DNA of 64,000 nucleotides from RACS-047 sp031553855 (GCA_031553855.1 JAVBKW010000002.1:1-64000), one strand, 5' to 3'; counted from the first letter of the stretch, positions 1 to 8,780 are shown. The notes: generated from the sequence alone by a model not told the origin. Translations and numbers: made by a program.

Positions 1-1
1 C

Positions 2-2130
2 GGCCCGCATAACTTCACTTTAGCCGTCCATATCAACGGCTCATGCTGCGAATACGGCTATACTGAATACTATTGCAGCAATCCCGGCTGCACGCAGCAG
101 AAAATGAACGATGAGGGAACGGCGTACAAAATCCCCGACGAAGCTTTCGGCGCGCACGATTATTCTATAACGGCGCACTTTAGCGGAACGTGTACAGAGT
201 ACGGCTATACCGAGTTTAAGTGCAGTATTTGCGCGGAATGGAAAACGTCCGGCGAAAACAGATACAGGGAGCCGGATAATGAATACGGCGCACATGACTA
301 TCAACCCGTCCGCATAGAAACGGATTGCCGCAATAACATTTATTTAGAATTTAAGTGCAGCCTATGTAATCAGTTCGAGCAGGAGAACGGCGCGAATAAA
401 AGGCAAATGCTGGAGGAATACGGCCCGCATAACTTTACGCGCGAAGGCGAAATTGTGAAAGGGGCGGACTGCATAACGCCCGGCTATACGCAAACGCTTT
501 GCGCTTATTGTGAGGCTGTTAAACCGGACTCGGCAGTTTTAACGCCGTCGCAAAACTACGGCGAGCATAACTATTCGCTAAAAAATCAGATCGTGTTTGG
601 CGCTGACTGTCAAACGCCGGGGCATTACGCAACTCTTTGCTCTCATTGCGGCGCGGAAGAAGAGGGCAGCTCAACTCCCGCCGCGGGCGGTTACGGCAGC
701 CATGATTTTTCGCGTGTTAATCAGATAGTGCGCGGCGCGGACTGCCTTACGTTCGGCTACACCGCTACCCTGTGCGCGCATTGCGGCCTTGAAGAGGCGG
801 GTACGGCGAAAACTTTGAGCGACGAGAGGTATAAGGGCCGCCATACTTTTACGCAAATCGGAGTGACGGTAAAAGGCGCGGATTGTACAAAAGCCGGATA
901 TACCGTCAATTGCTGCGGACTTTGCGGGCACGAAGACCCCGCCTCTGTTGTCCAAACTCCCGGCGAAAACTTCGGCGGCCATATATATAAGGAAACGGCG
1001 GACGCGGTGAATGGAGCGGACTGCACAAAATCCGGTTATACGGCGATTTATTGTTCTGTCTGTAACGCCGAAAAGCCTAATTCGCGCGTTCAAACGCCGA
1101 ATGCAAATTTCGGAGAGCATATATATAAGGAAACGGCGGATATAACTTACGGCGCGGATTGTACAAAAGCCGGTTATACGGCGACTTATTGCTCTCTTTG
1201 CAACGCCGAAAAGCCTAATTCGCGCGTTCAAACGCCGAACGCTAATTTCGGAGAGCATATATATAAGGAAACGGCGGACGCGGTGAATGGAGCGGACTGC
1301 ACAAAATCCGGATATATGGCGATATATTGCGCGCTTTGCAACGCTGAAAAGCCCGGTTCGCGCATTCAAACCCCGGGCGCAAACTTTGGCGAGCATATTT
1401 TTGACGATTTGCGCCATACCCTTGGCACCTGTTTAAGCTACGGCTATACCGAATATTATTGCAGCGTTTCCGGCTGCGGGGCGCAAAAAACAGAGGCTGA
1501 CGGTACAACTGTGTATAAAACTTATGATACAGAGTTTGCAGGCCATATTTTTACTAAAACGGCCTATACCGCAGGCGATTGTCTGACGTACGGTTATACT
1601 GAATATTTTTGCTGCACAGACGGCTGCTCGCAGCAGAAAATGAACGGGGACGGAACGAAATATATAGTCCCCGACGAAGCTTTCGGCGCGCACGATTATT
1701 CTATAACGGCGCACTTTAGCGGATCGTGTTGCGAGTACGGCTATACCGAGTTTAAGTGCAGTATTTGCAGCGAATGGAAAACGTCCGGCCAAAACAGATA
1801 CAGAGAGCCGGATAATGAATACGGCGAGCATGACTATCAACCCGTCCGCATAGAAACGGACTGCCGCAATAATGTTTATTTAGAATTCAAATGCAGCATA
1901 TGTAATCAGTTTGAGCAGGAAAACGGCGCGAATAAAAGGCAAATGCTGGAGGAATACGGCCCGCATAACTTCACTTTAGCCGTCCATATCAACGGCTCAT
2001 GCTGTGAATACGGCTATACTGAATACTATTGCAGCAATCCCGGCTGCACGCAGCAGAAAATGAACGGGGACGGAACGAAATATAAAATCCCCGACGAAGC
2101 TTTCGGCGCGCATGATTTTTCAGCGGCGCA
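2..2130 (+). repeat. Near-identical intragenic duplications in the Cys-rich repeat gene
   Basis: Beyond the protein-level modules, whole DNA blocks recur almost unchanged. Bases 2-110 match 1958-2066, and 133-434 match 1669-1970. Modules around 985-1110, 1125-1235 and 1245-1370 are also nearly identical. The pattern indicates recent multi-module duplication or gene conversion, and it may cause assembly collapse. Confidence 0.85.
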
Positions 2131-3046
2131 ATATACGGCCGGATCGTGTATAAGCTACGGTTTCACTCAATACTTTTGCTCCGTCTGCGAGTTGAAAAGA
2201 ACTAATGAGGACGGCTCGGAATACAAAGAAAGCGATACGCAAATGTCCGCCCACAACTATGTAGACGGAGTATGTTCGGCCTGCGGCGGTGAAAAAGGGC
2301 TGGTTGAAACGTTTGAAATATCTGCCGCGGGAGGGGGCGTCACCGCAAAGCTTTATGAGGCGCAGGCAGACGGCGGCGCGCTAAGATACGAATTGGTTTT
2401 GTCCGGCTCGGGGCAAATGGCGGATTTTGAAAACGGTTCGGCGGTGCCGTGGCGGCCTTATGCCGCGTCTATCGTTTCGGTTAGATTTACCGGCAGCATA
2501 ACGTCTATCGGCAAATACGCCTTTGCAGGCTGTACGGCGTTAACAAGCGTCGATATTCCCGTTTCCGTAACGCGTATCGGCTCATATTCTTTCAGCGCAA
2601 CCAAAATTTCCTCCGTTACCATCCCCGTCAACGTAGTTTATTTAGGCGCGTACAGCTTTACCGGCTGCGATTTACTCACAACAATCGTTTATAATGCGAA
2701 AAACCTGAAATGGAGCTGCAGCGATGAGTTTTATCCGTTTGAGGATATGGCTCCGGACGCCTCGCATTCTTTTATAAGCGGAATTACGTCAAGGATAACG
2801 TTAGTTGTCGGCTCAAGCGTCGAAGAGATCGCGGAATATGCCTTTGCAAATAACGTTAATTCTGCCGATACGGGAATTACCGCCGTTGACTTCACTAACG
2901 CGTTCTCTCTTGAAGAAATAGGCGACTACGCTTTTTTAAATAACGCTGAGCTTGAAAAAGTAACTGGCTTGATGGATTTGTTAGATATCGGCACCGTAAT
3001 TAACGCAAACACTTTTGCCGGCTGCAACCCTCAGGACGTCAGCTAG
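2..3046 (+). CDS. Large Cys-rich repeat surface protein with C-terminal BspA-type LRR, 5' end outside window
   Basis: The reading frame is open from base 2, so the ATG at 104 is internal and the gene is truncated by the window edge. The visible 1,014 or so residues are mainly about sixteen tandem modules of 44-50 residues. Each has a His after Gly (GAHDY, GEHIY, GPHNF), a single Cys (GADC, GSC), a GYT turn and a CxxC pair (CSVC, CAHC, CSLC). Three Cys and one His per module could bind zinc or form disulfides; this is inference. Residues after about base 2300 resemble BspA-like LRR_5 repeats (IGKYAFAGCTALTSVDIP). No sortase motif or membrane anchor is seen at the C-terminus, which ends in a half LRR. 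Such modules occur in large secreted proteins of gut Clostridia. A surface adhesin-like role is likely; the ligand is unknown. Confidence 0.8.
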   Translation, partial: GPHNFTLAVHINGSCCEYGYTEYYCSNPGCTQQKMNDEGTAYKIPDEAFGAHDYSITAHFSGTCTEYGYTEFKCSICAEWKTSGENRYREPDNEYGAHDYQPVRIETDCRNNIYLEFKCSLCNQFEQENGANKRQMLEEYGPHNFTREGEIVKGADCITPGYTQTLCAYCEAVKPDSAVLTPSQNYGEHNYSLKNQIVFGADCQTPGHYATLCSHCGAEEEGSSTPAAGGYGSHDFSRVNQIVRGADCLTFGYTATLCAHCGLEEAGTAKTLSDERYKGRHTFTQIGVTVKGADCTKAGYTVNCCGLCGHEDPASVVQTPGENFGGHIYKETADAVNGADCTKSGYTAIYCSVCNAEKPNSRVQTPNANFGEHIYKETADITYGADCTKAGYTATYCSLCNAEKPNSRVQTPNANFGEHIYKETADAVNGADCTKSGYMAIYCALCNAEKPGSRIQTPGANFGEHIFDDLRHTLGTCLSYGYTEYYCSVSGCGAQKTEADGTTVYKTYDTEFAGHIFTKTAYTAGDCLTYGYTEYFCCTDGCSQQKMNGDGTKYIVPDEAFGAHDYSITAHFSGSCCEYGYTEFKCSICSEWKTSGQNRYREPDNEYGEHDYQPVRIETDCRNNVYLEFKCSICNQFEQENGANKRQMLEEYGPHNFTLAVHINGSCCEYGYTEYYCSNPGCTQQKMNGDGTKYKIPDEAFGAHDFSAAQYTAGSCISYGFTQYFCSVCELKRTNEDGSEYKESDTQMSAHNYVDGVCSACGGEKGLVETFEISAAGGGVTAKLYEAQADGGALRYELVLSGSGQMADFENGSAVPWRPYAASIVSVRFTGSITSIGKYAFAGCTALTSVDIPVSVTRIGSYSFSATKISSVTIPVNVVYLGAYSFTGCDLLTTIVYNAKNLKWSCSDEFYPFEDMAPDASHSFISGITSRITLVVGSSVEEIAEYAFANNVNSADTGITAVDFTNAFSLEEIGDYAFLNNAELEKVTGLMDLLDIGTVINANTFAGCNPQDVS

Positions 3047-3078
3047 CCGGGAAAGATTGCCTAAAGTACTGCATTTCC

Positions 3079-4071
3079 TTAATCGGCGTGCAGGGCGAGC
3101 TGGACGAGCTTCCCGGCGTTTTTGGCGATCGAAATAGTTTCGGCGGTTATTTCGGTTTTATCGGGGATCAATACGCCCCCCGTTTCAGACCTTATTTCAT
3201 GCCGGACGGTTTTGCCGAGAAGAAAAGCGTAGGGCGTCTGTCCGCCCTCAGGCGCCTGCGGGGTCACATGGCCGAGCGGCGGCATTTTAAGCGGCAGTGA
3301 AATATTGTTTTTTTCTGAATTCGTTTGTTCTGCCGCTATCCCGTCAACTATGACCCTTTCAAGCTGTTCGTTAATGTTTTCAGACAGGTAAAAACCTGCG
3401 CTATCCGGCTGCGGCAGCGCGCGCGCCTGCGCTTTAGGCGCGCTTTTTACTTGAGCGGCAGGATTATGAAGCGTTACTTTCTGCGTCTTTCCTTCCGCTG
3501 CGGACGGGACTTTTAAGGCGGCGGGCTTTGTTATTTTCAAAGGCCTGCCCGTGTCGTTGAAAATCAGCAGCTGCTCGGAAAAGGAAAGCAGCTGGGCGGG
3601 CGTAAAGCGGGTCTTATCTACCGTTATCGAAACCACCTTAGTGTTTTGCAAATCGATTTCGCGCACTCTGCCCAAAGCTTTGCCGTCCTGATTATAGCAT
3701 TCGCAGTTCATAGGGTTATAGACCCCTGAAAAAGAGCAGTTCCATTCAAAGCTTACGCCGGATTTGTCCTTGACGGTGCAGGCGTCCTCCTCAAGGCCCC
3801 GCACCTTTTTAAAGTCCGCATAGCAAACGGAGGCCTCGTCGCTGTCCTCGTTATAGATTTTGAGCAGCAGGCCCTTATTCATTTTGCTGTCGAATACGAT
3901 ATTGCTCACGGTGCCTAAAATTTCGGCGGTACTAAGGCAAATAAGGCGTTTAGAGAGCAGCTCGCTCACCTTTACGGTGTTTTCTGCCGCCTCTGCCGCT
4001 GCGTTTGCAGCATCCGTTTGCGCATTCGCTTTTTCCGCCTGCATCCGGGCGGCCTCTTTTTTTACATTCAT
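3079..4071 (-). CDS. PRC-barrel domain protein
   Basis: About 330 residues. The N-terminal part is Ala/Glu/Lys-rich, followed by a segment (SKRLICLSTAEILGTVSNI) that fits a PRC-barrel, a small beta-barrel found in ribosome-maturation and photosynthetic proteins and in many uncharacterised Firmicutes proteins. A second similar segment follows near residue 140. A Pro/Ala linker then leads to a C-terminal block with a GGVLIPDKTEITAE-like strand that also looks barrel-like. I chose the ATG at 4071 because a GGGAG Shine-Dalgarno lies just upstream; an ATG at 4113 in the same frame lacks one. No signal peptide or membrane segment is seen, so it is probably cytoplasmic. It faces away from the pth operon. 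Function unknown. Confidence 0.65.
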   Translation of the reverse strand: MNVKKEAARMQAEKANAQTDAANAAAEAAENTVKVSELLSKRLICLSTAEILGTVSNIVFDSKMNKGLLLKIYNEDSDEASVCYADFKKVRGLEEDACTVKDKSGVSFEWNCSFSGVYNPMNCECYNQDGKALGRVREIDLQNTKVVSITVDKTRFTPAQLLSFSEQLLIFNDTGRPLKITKPAALKVPSAAEGKTQKVTLHNPAAQVKSAPKAQARALPQPDSAGFYLSENINEQLERVIVDGIAAEQTNSEKNNISLPLKMPPLGHVTPQAPEGGQTPYAFLLGKTVRHEIRSETGGVLIPDKTEITAETISIAKNAGKLVQLALHAD

Positions 4072-4183
4072 GTTAAAAACTCCCGCTTTTATATTTCTTA
4101 TAAGCTTGTACATAATAATAATATTAGAGCGCGGGTCAATATATGTTACATTTTAACCGGAAAATATCGCCGCCCCAAAAAAA

Positions 4184-4212
4184 TTGACAATTTCCGTATT
4201 CTTTGCTACTAT
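4184..4212 (+). promoter_or_regulatory. Promoter upstream of DUF1858-pth-mfd
   Basis: TTGACA at 4184-4189 and TACTAT at 4207-4212 are separated by 17 bp. It precedes the structured repeat and the DUF1858 gene, so any transcript would carry a leader of about 260 nt containing that repeat. Confidence 0.6.
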
Positions 4213-4326
4213 AAGAAATATCTTTTCAGAGTTGGCTGCGTCAGCCGGGGAAAAAGTTGAAAATTATAAAAAAACACTAATACATAAAGCCGCATAAAAA
4301 ACAGCGGCTTTAGCGGAGGAAAAAAC

Positions 4327-4452
4327 GTGAAAGATAATTCATCGTCGCATACGGGCTACGCTTGTCTTGCCTCGTCGGTTACGTATGTGAAATACGCGCC
4401 ACTTCCTCGGCAATCCAACTGTTGCCCGCCTGCGCCGCGACTTATCTTTCAC
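4327..4452 (+). repeat. Structured intergenic element S1, copy 1
   Basis: A 126-bp unit with perfect 11-bp terminal inverted repeats, GTGAAAGATAA and TTATCTTTCAC, and an internal hairpin CGTAT (4382-4386) / ATACG (4392-4396). It is almost identical to 58026-58150 and shares its core with 41783-41910 on the other strand. Similarity to the 58-kb copy continues past the element to GAGGTCATGAGTATAAA, the ribosome-binding site and first codons of the next gene. It has no plausible coding frame of its own. It may be a MITE-like element or a structured leader RNA. Confidence 0.8.
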
Positions 4453-4476
4453 TACTTTTTGTGACAAAAGGAGGTC

Positions 4477-4695
4477 ATGAGTATAAATATGCAGACTTTT
4501 AATAAGGATATGACGGTTTACGAGGTCATACAGATCTGCCCTGAGACGGCGGAGGTTTTTCAGGAGTTCGGAATGCACTGCTTCGGCTGCGCGTTTGCAA
4601 GGGGCGAAACCGTCGCGCAGGCGGCGGCCGCACACGGCAATAATCCCGACGAGCTTTTAAATAAGCTCAACGAGTGCGCCGTTGCCAATGCGTAA
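4477..4695 (+). CDS. DUF1858 domain protein
   Basis: A 72-residue protein matching the DUF1858 pattern: an N-terminal TVYEVIQICPETAEVF segment, then a CxxC pair (C35, C38 in HCFGCAFA) and an Ala-rich tail. The family is small and often accompanies hybrid-cluster or Fe-S redox proteins; the two Cys probably bind metal or act in redox, but the role is undefined. The start has a strong AGGAGG Shine-Dalgarno at 4469-4474 that belongs to the sequence shared with the 58-kb repeat. The stop codon directly abuts the pth ATG (TAAATG), so the two genes are translationally coupled and probably in one operon with mfd. Confidence 0.85.
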   Translation: MSINMQTFNKDMTVYEVIQICPETAEVFQEFGMHCFGCAFARGETVAQAAAAHGNNPDELLNKLNECAVANA

Positions 4696-5235
4696 ATGAA
4701 GATCATTGCGGGCCTTGGCAACTACGGCGACAAATACGCCTACACCTTCCACAATATGGGTTTTTTAACGGCGGAATGCTTAGCGGACCGTCTTGGGCTC
4801 AAGTTCAAAAAGCGCGAGTGCGATTCGCTTATCGCCGAGGGCAATTATAAGGGCGAGCGCATAATCATAGCAAAGCCGCTCACTTATATGAACCTGTCGG
4901 GGGCGGCGGTCAAACAGCTTTTAAGAAAGAACAACTGCGACCCATCCTCTTTGATTGTAATTTTTGACGATATAGATATCGAAAAAGGAACTGTGCGCAA
5001 GCGGCTGTCGGGCAGCGGCGGAACTCATAACGGTATGCGAAACATCATCGATGCTATCGGCACCGGCGAGTTTGCGCGCGTGCGGGTGGGAGTAGGAAAG
5101 CCGCCTGAATTTGTTCCCCTTGCCGACTACGTTCTCTCCGAAGTGCCTAAAGCCGAGCGGCAGCTTATCGCCGACGCTATCGAAAAAGCGGCGGACGAGG
5201 TTTTGCTGCTAGTAGAGGGAAAGGTTACGGCTTAA
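4696..5235 (+). CDS. pth: Peptidyl-tRNA hydrolase
   Basis: A 179-residue enzyme that releases tRNA from prematurely terminated peptidyl-tRNA. N9 and H19, plus the FDDIDI segment carrying the catalytic Asp, match bacterial Pth, and the length is typical. The usual GLGNPG is GLGNYG here, and the Arg before the catalytic His is Phe, both mild departures. It follows the DUF1858 gene with no gap and precedes mfd, an order common in Firmicutes (pth/spoVC then mfd). Translation probably depends on coupling, since no independent Shine-Dalgarno stands between the genes. The 3' end is duplicated in the intergenic DNA just after the stop. Confidence 0.95.
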   Translation: MKIIAGLGNYGDKYAYTFHNMGFLTAECLADRLGLKFKKRECDSLIAEGNYKGERIIIAKPLTYMNLSGAAVKQLLRKNNCDPSSLIVIFDDIDIEKGTVRKRLSGSGGTHNGMRNIIDAIGTGEFARVRVGVGKPPEFVPLADYVLSEVPKAERQLIADAIEKAADEVLLLVEGKVTA

Positions 5236-5277
5236 AAACTGCTTAATCGAGGGAAAGGTTACGGCTTAAAAACTGCT
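5215..5277 (+). repeat. Tandem duplication of the pth 3' end
   Basis: A 29-bp unit beginning GAGGGAAAGGTTACGG occurs at 5215-5243 and 5249-5277, with a period of 34 bp. The first copy contains the last pth codons and stop; the second lies between pth and mfd. Confidence 0.9.
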
Positions 5278-5287
5278 AAACTTTAAA

Positions 5288-8200
5288 ATGACTGATTTAA
5301 AACTTTATTTTAATGATTGCGGCGGCGGAATAATGCCGCTTGTAAAGACAAGCCGGGATAAAAAAAATATCTCGGCGTTTTCGCTGCACTTCGGCGAGAG
5401 GACTGCCGTTGCCGCGCTGCTTTTTCCGTGCGTCTACGTTTGCCCCGACTACATAACCGCGATGAACGCCCTCGAGCAATTCAGTTCTCTCACAAATAAG
5501 GCCGTATTGCTGCTAGGCCGCGACGACGTATTGTCGTACCATAAAGCAAGGTCGCAGGAGGGCAACTACCGCAGGGTGGCCGCGATGACGGAAATCGTGT
5601 CGGAGCGCGCCGACGTTATTATAGTTAACCCCGAGGCCTTAGTGCAGCTGTATCCCGACCCGCAGGTATTTAAAAGTAATATCCGCACTTACAAAAAAAA
5701 TGAGGAGTACGACCAGGGAGATATCGTTTCGTTTCTTGTCGGGGCGGGGTATAAAAGGGAAGCGCAGATAACGGCAAAAGGCCATTTTTCTTTGCGCGGC
5801 GATATCCTCGATATCTGGGCGCCCAATTCTGACGGCGGCGTGCGGTTAGAGTTTTTCGGCGACACGCTTGAAACGATAAAAAGCTTCGATATAGGCGAAC
5901 AGACGGCAAAAACCGAGCTGGACGAAATCGAGATATGCCCCGCGGGCGAAGTTTTCTATGAGGACGGACAGGCTTACGAGCTTATAAAACAGGTCAAAGA
6001 AAACCTGCCGCGCTCAGGCGAGCTGCTCCAAAGAAGCGAAAGCATTTTAAGCGGCATAAGCCTTTCTTTATCTGCGCTTGAGCGCTCTATGAGCCTTGCC
6101 GTACTGCTGCCGCTGTTAAAAACGTGCAGCTTTTCGCAGTTCGTTTTGCCGCAAAGGGTGATTTTCGACGAGGCGAAAATGATTTTCGATAACGTTTCCG
6201 TACTCTACATCGAGCATGAAAACCGCTACAAAAACCTATTTATGCGCGGAGAGGTTTTAAAGTGCGCAATAGGGCAGTTTATCGATAAAGAAAAGGTTTT
6301 TGATATAAAATGCCCGAAAATCGCGTTCCATAAGCTGACGAGCGCGAACAGGCTTTTTAATCCCGACGCGGTTTTCAATTTTAATTCTTTCCCTATCCCC
6401 AATTACACGAAAAATTATGAGGCTCTTATCGACGACGTCAACGGCTGGATGAGCCAAAACTACCGCATTATTCTTTTTGCAGGCTCTCAAGGCGTGAAAG
6501 AAAACCTTATCCGGCTCTTTGACACCCACCACGTGGGCTTTAACGTGGGCGGCGGCGGATATTTAGAGATACTGCCAGACCGTCTGCCGACGGGGGCGGT
6601 GTTCCATTATGAAAAGCTTGTGCTTATCGGAACCGACAATCTTGTTGTAAAAAGCGTAAAAAAAATCATAAAGCGCAATAAAAGCGACGTTTTTTCCGAG
6701 CCTGAAGTCGGCAGCTACGTCGTTCACGCAGTACACGGCATAGGATTTTGCGAGGCTGTTACAAGGCTTGAGGTGAACGGCGCGTCGAGGGACTATTTTG
6801 TAGTATCGTACAGGTGCGGCGATAAGCTTTATGTGCCTATCGAAAATATGGACTCGCTCACAAAGTTCGTTTCCGGCGACGAAACGCCGCGCCTTAGCAA
6901 AATAGGCGGCTCGGATTTTGCCAAGGTCAAGGAAAAGGTGAAAGCGTCGGTCAAGAAAATGGCGTTCAGCCTGCTCGACCTCTACGCCGAAAGAAAGGCG
7001 GCGCGCGGCCATAAATACAGCGGCGACTCCGCTTTCTACGACGAATTCTGCCTTTCTTTCCCCTACCGCGAAACCGACGATCAGCTAGAGGCCGCAGCAG
7101 AGGGGCTCAAAGACCTCACAGACGGCAAGATCATGGACAGGTTGCTTTGCGGCGACGTCGGCTACGGCAAAACAGAGGTCGCGCTGCGTATCGCTTTCAA
7201 GGTCATAACGGAGGGTAAGCAGGCCGCCTTTATTTCGCCCACGACAATTTTAGCAAGGCAGCATTTCAATACGGTCAAAAAGAGGATGGAGCCATTTGGA
7301 GTAAGGATAGGCTCGCTTACAAGGTTCGATTCGGACGCAGAAATAAAAAGAACCTTAGAAAAGCTCGCCTCAAAGCAGCTCGATATCGTCGTAGGCACGC
7401 ACAGGGTACTCTCTGCCGACGTAGTCTTTTCAGATTTAGGGCTGCTCATTCTCGACGAGGAGCAGCGTTTTGGCGTTGCGGATAAGGAAAAGATAAAAAA
7501 GCTTAAAAACAACGTCAACGTGCTGACGCTTTCGGCAACTCCGATCCCGCGTACGCTGCATATGTCGATGGTGGGCATACGCGATATCAGCGTTTTGGAC
7601 ACTCCGCCCGAAAACAGGGTCCCCGTGCAGACCGTTGTTACAGAATACACTCAAAGCCTGCTTGCCGACGCGGTAACGCGCGAGGTCAACCGCGGCGGAC
7701 AGGTGTTTATAGTCTACAACCGCGTCGAAACTATCGATAAATTCGCAGGCTCCGTGCAAAGCATACTGCCCGGAATTAAAATCGCTGTCGCGCACGGGCA
7801 AATGCAGGAGGGCAGGCTTGAGGACATTATAGCTTCCTTTGTGGGCGGCGGCGCGGACGTGCTGATAGCCACTACGATAATAGAAAACGGTATAGATATG
7901 CCGAACGCGAACACCATGATAGTTATCGATTCCGACCGTTTCGGGCTCTCCCAGCTCTATCAGCTAAGGGGGCGGGTCGGGCGCTCCGACAGGCTGGCCT
8001 ACGTTTATTTTACGTTCGATCCGCGCAAAATACTTACCGAGACCGCCTACCGCCGCCTAGACGCTATAACGGAGTATACGGAGTTTGGCAGCGGCTTCAA
8101 AATCGCAATGCGCGACCTTGAGATACGCGGGGCGGGCAATATTTTGGGGGCGGAGCAGCACGGCCATATAGAAAAGGTCGGCTACGATATGTACTGCAAG

Positions 8201-8662
8201 CTTTTAGAGAGCGCGGTCAAAGAGTTGAGCGGGCAGGGCGCGCAAGAGAAAAACGAAAAGGAAGTCAAGGTCAACACCGATTTCAACGCGTTTATCCCCG
8301 ACAATTATATTCCCGACAACGAGTGGCGCATAAGGGCGTATTCAAGGGTCAGCCGCATAAGCACGAACGAGGAAAGGGTGCGATTTACAAAGGACCTTAC
8401 CGACATCTACGGAAAAGTCCCCTCAAGCGTGGAAAACCTGCTGATAGTGGCTCTTGTCAAAAATCTTGCCGCCTCCATCAACGCGGTTTCGGTCACGCTT
8501 AAGAAAAACGAGTGCTCGCTAAACTTCAATAAGGTGCAGGATATCCCGCAAAATGCCGCGATACTGGCGCAAAACCGCTTAAAAGCGCAGAGCGCAAAGA
8601 TAGATTTCGGCTCCGCGCGCTCCGATATGATAATTTTCTTGCTGGCTTGTACCAAAAAATAG
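5288..8662 (+). CDS. mfd: Transcription-repair coupling factor
   Basis: A 1,124-residue Mfd. It displaces RNA polymerase stalled at DNA lesions and recruits UvrA. Domains in order: UvrB-like N-terminal module (residues about 10-400), RNA-polymerase interaction (CarD/RID-like) domain starting near residue 475 (SYVVHAVHGIGFCE), RecG-like translocase with Walker A GDVGYGKTE (K628), DEEQ box at 723-726, the LSATPIPRTL and QLRGRVGR motifs, and a C-terminal TRCF regulatory domain. Length and order are standard. The start ATG has no good Shine-Dalgarno, so coupling to pth or a slightly later start (in-frame ATG near residue 16) is possible. Cytoplasmic and ATP-dependent. Confidence 0.96.
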   Translation: MTDLKLYFNDCGGGIMPLVKTSRDKKNISAFSLHFGERTAVAALLFPCVYVCPDYITAMNALEQFSSLTNKAVLLLGRDDVLSYHKARSQEGNYRRVAAMTEIVSERADVIIVNPEALVQLYPDPQVFKSNIRTYKKNEEYDQGDIVSFLVGAGYKREAQITAKGHFSLRGDILDIWAPNSDGGVRLEFFGDTLETIKSFDIGEQTAKTELDEIEICPAGEVFYEDGQAYELIKQVKENLPRSGELLQRSESILSGISLSLSALERSMSLAVLLPLLKTCSFSQFVLPQRVIFDEAKMIFDNVSVLYIEHENRYKNLFMRGEVLKCAIGQFIDKEKVFDIKCPKIAFHKLTSANRLFNPDAVFNFNSFPIPNYTKNYEALIDDVNGWMSQNYRIILFAGSQGVKENLIRLFDTHHVGFNVGGGGYLEILPDRLPTGAVFHYEKLVLIGTDNLVVKSVKKIIKRNKSDVFSEPEVGSYVVHAVHGIGFCEAVTRLEVNGASRDYFVVSYRCGDKLYVPIENMDSLTKFVSGDETPRLSKIGGSDFAKVKEKVKASVKKMAFSLLDLYAERKAARGHKYSGDSAFYDEFCLSFPYRETDDQLEAAAEGLKDLTDGKIMDRLLCGDVGYGKTEVALRIAFKVITEGKQAAFISPTTILARQHFNTVKKRMEPFGVRIGSLTRFDSDAEIKRTLEKLASKQLDIVVGTHRVLSADVVFSDLGLLILDEEQRFGVADKEKIKKLKNNVNVLTLSATPIPRTLHMSMVGIRDISVLDTPPENRVPVQTVVTEYTQSLLADAVTREVNRGGQVFIVYNRVETIDKFAGSVQSILPGIKIAVAHGQMQEGRLEDIIASFVGGGADVLIATTIIENGIDMPNANTMIVIDSDRFGLSQLYQLRGRVGRSDRLAYVYFTFDPRKILTETAYRRLDAITEYTEFGSGFKIAMRDLEIRGAGNILGAEQHGHIEKVGYDMYCKLLESAVKELSGQGAQEKNEKEVKVNTDFNAFIPDNYIPDNEWRIRAYSRVSRISTNEERVRFTKDLTDIYGKVPSSVENLLIVALVKNLAASINAVSVTLKKNECSLNFNKVQDIPQNAAILAQNRLKAQSAKIDFGSARSDMIIFLLACTKK

Positions 8663-8673
8663 CTTGATTTTGT

Positions 8674-8732
8674 TTGCTTTTTGGCAAGCCTTCTTGTATA
8701 ATATTCTTTAGCTAGTATAATGCTCGTATAAT
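8674..8732 (+). promoter_or_regulatory. Tandem promoter region with three TATAAT boxes before the PrsA-like gene
   Basis: TATAAT occurs at 8697-8702, 8716-8721 and 8727-8732. The first has TTGCTT at 8674-8679 with a 17-bp spacer; the second has a weaker TTGTAT at 8694-8699. The leader would be about 105-140 nt. Confidence 0.5.
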
Positions 8733-8780
8733 CTGCATTTTCTATGTTAATAATTATTCTAAAATATAAGCCATCAATTA

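Noticed and set aside
671..1840. Long minus-strand open frames inside the Cys-rich gene
   Set aside because: They mirror the repeated plus-strand modules, lack ribosome-binding sites and give Arg-rich sequences of no known family.
104..2120. Regular direct repeats that could suggest a CRISPR array
   Set aside because: The repeats are coding, in one open frame, of 130-150 bp, with no spacers of constant length and no cas genes.
4327..4452. S1 elements as integron attC sites
   Set aside because: There is no GTTRRRY core site, no integrase, and the copies lie dispersed between operon genes.
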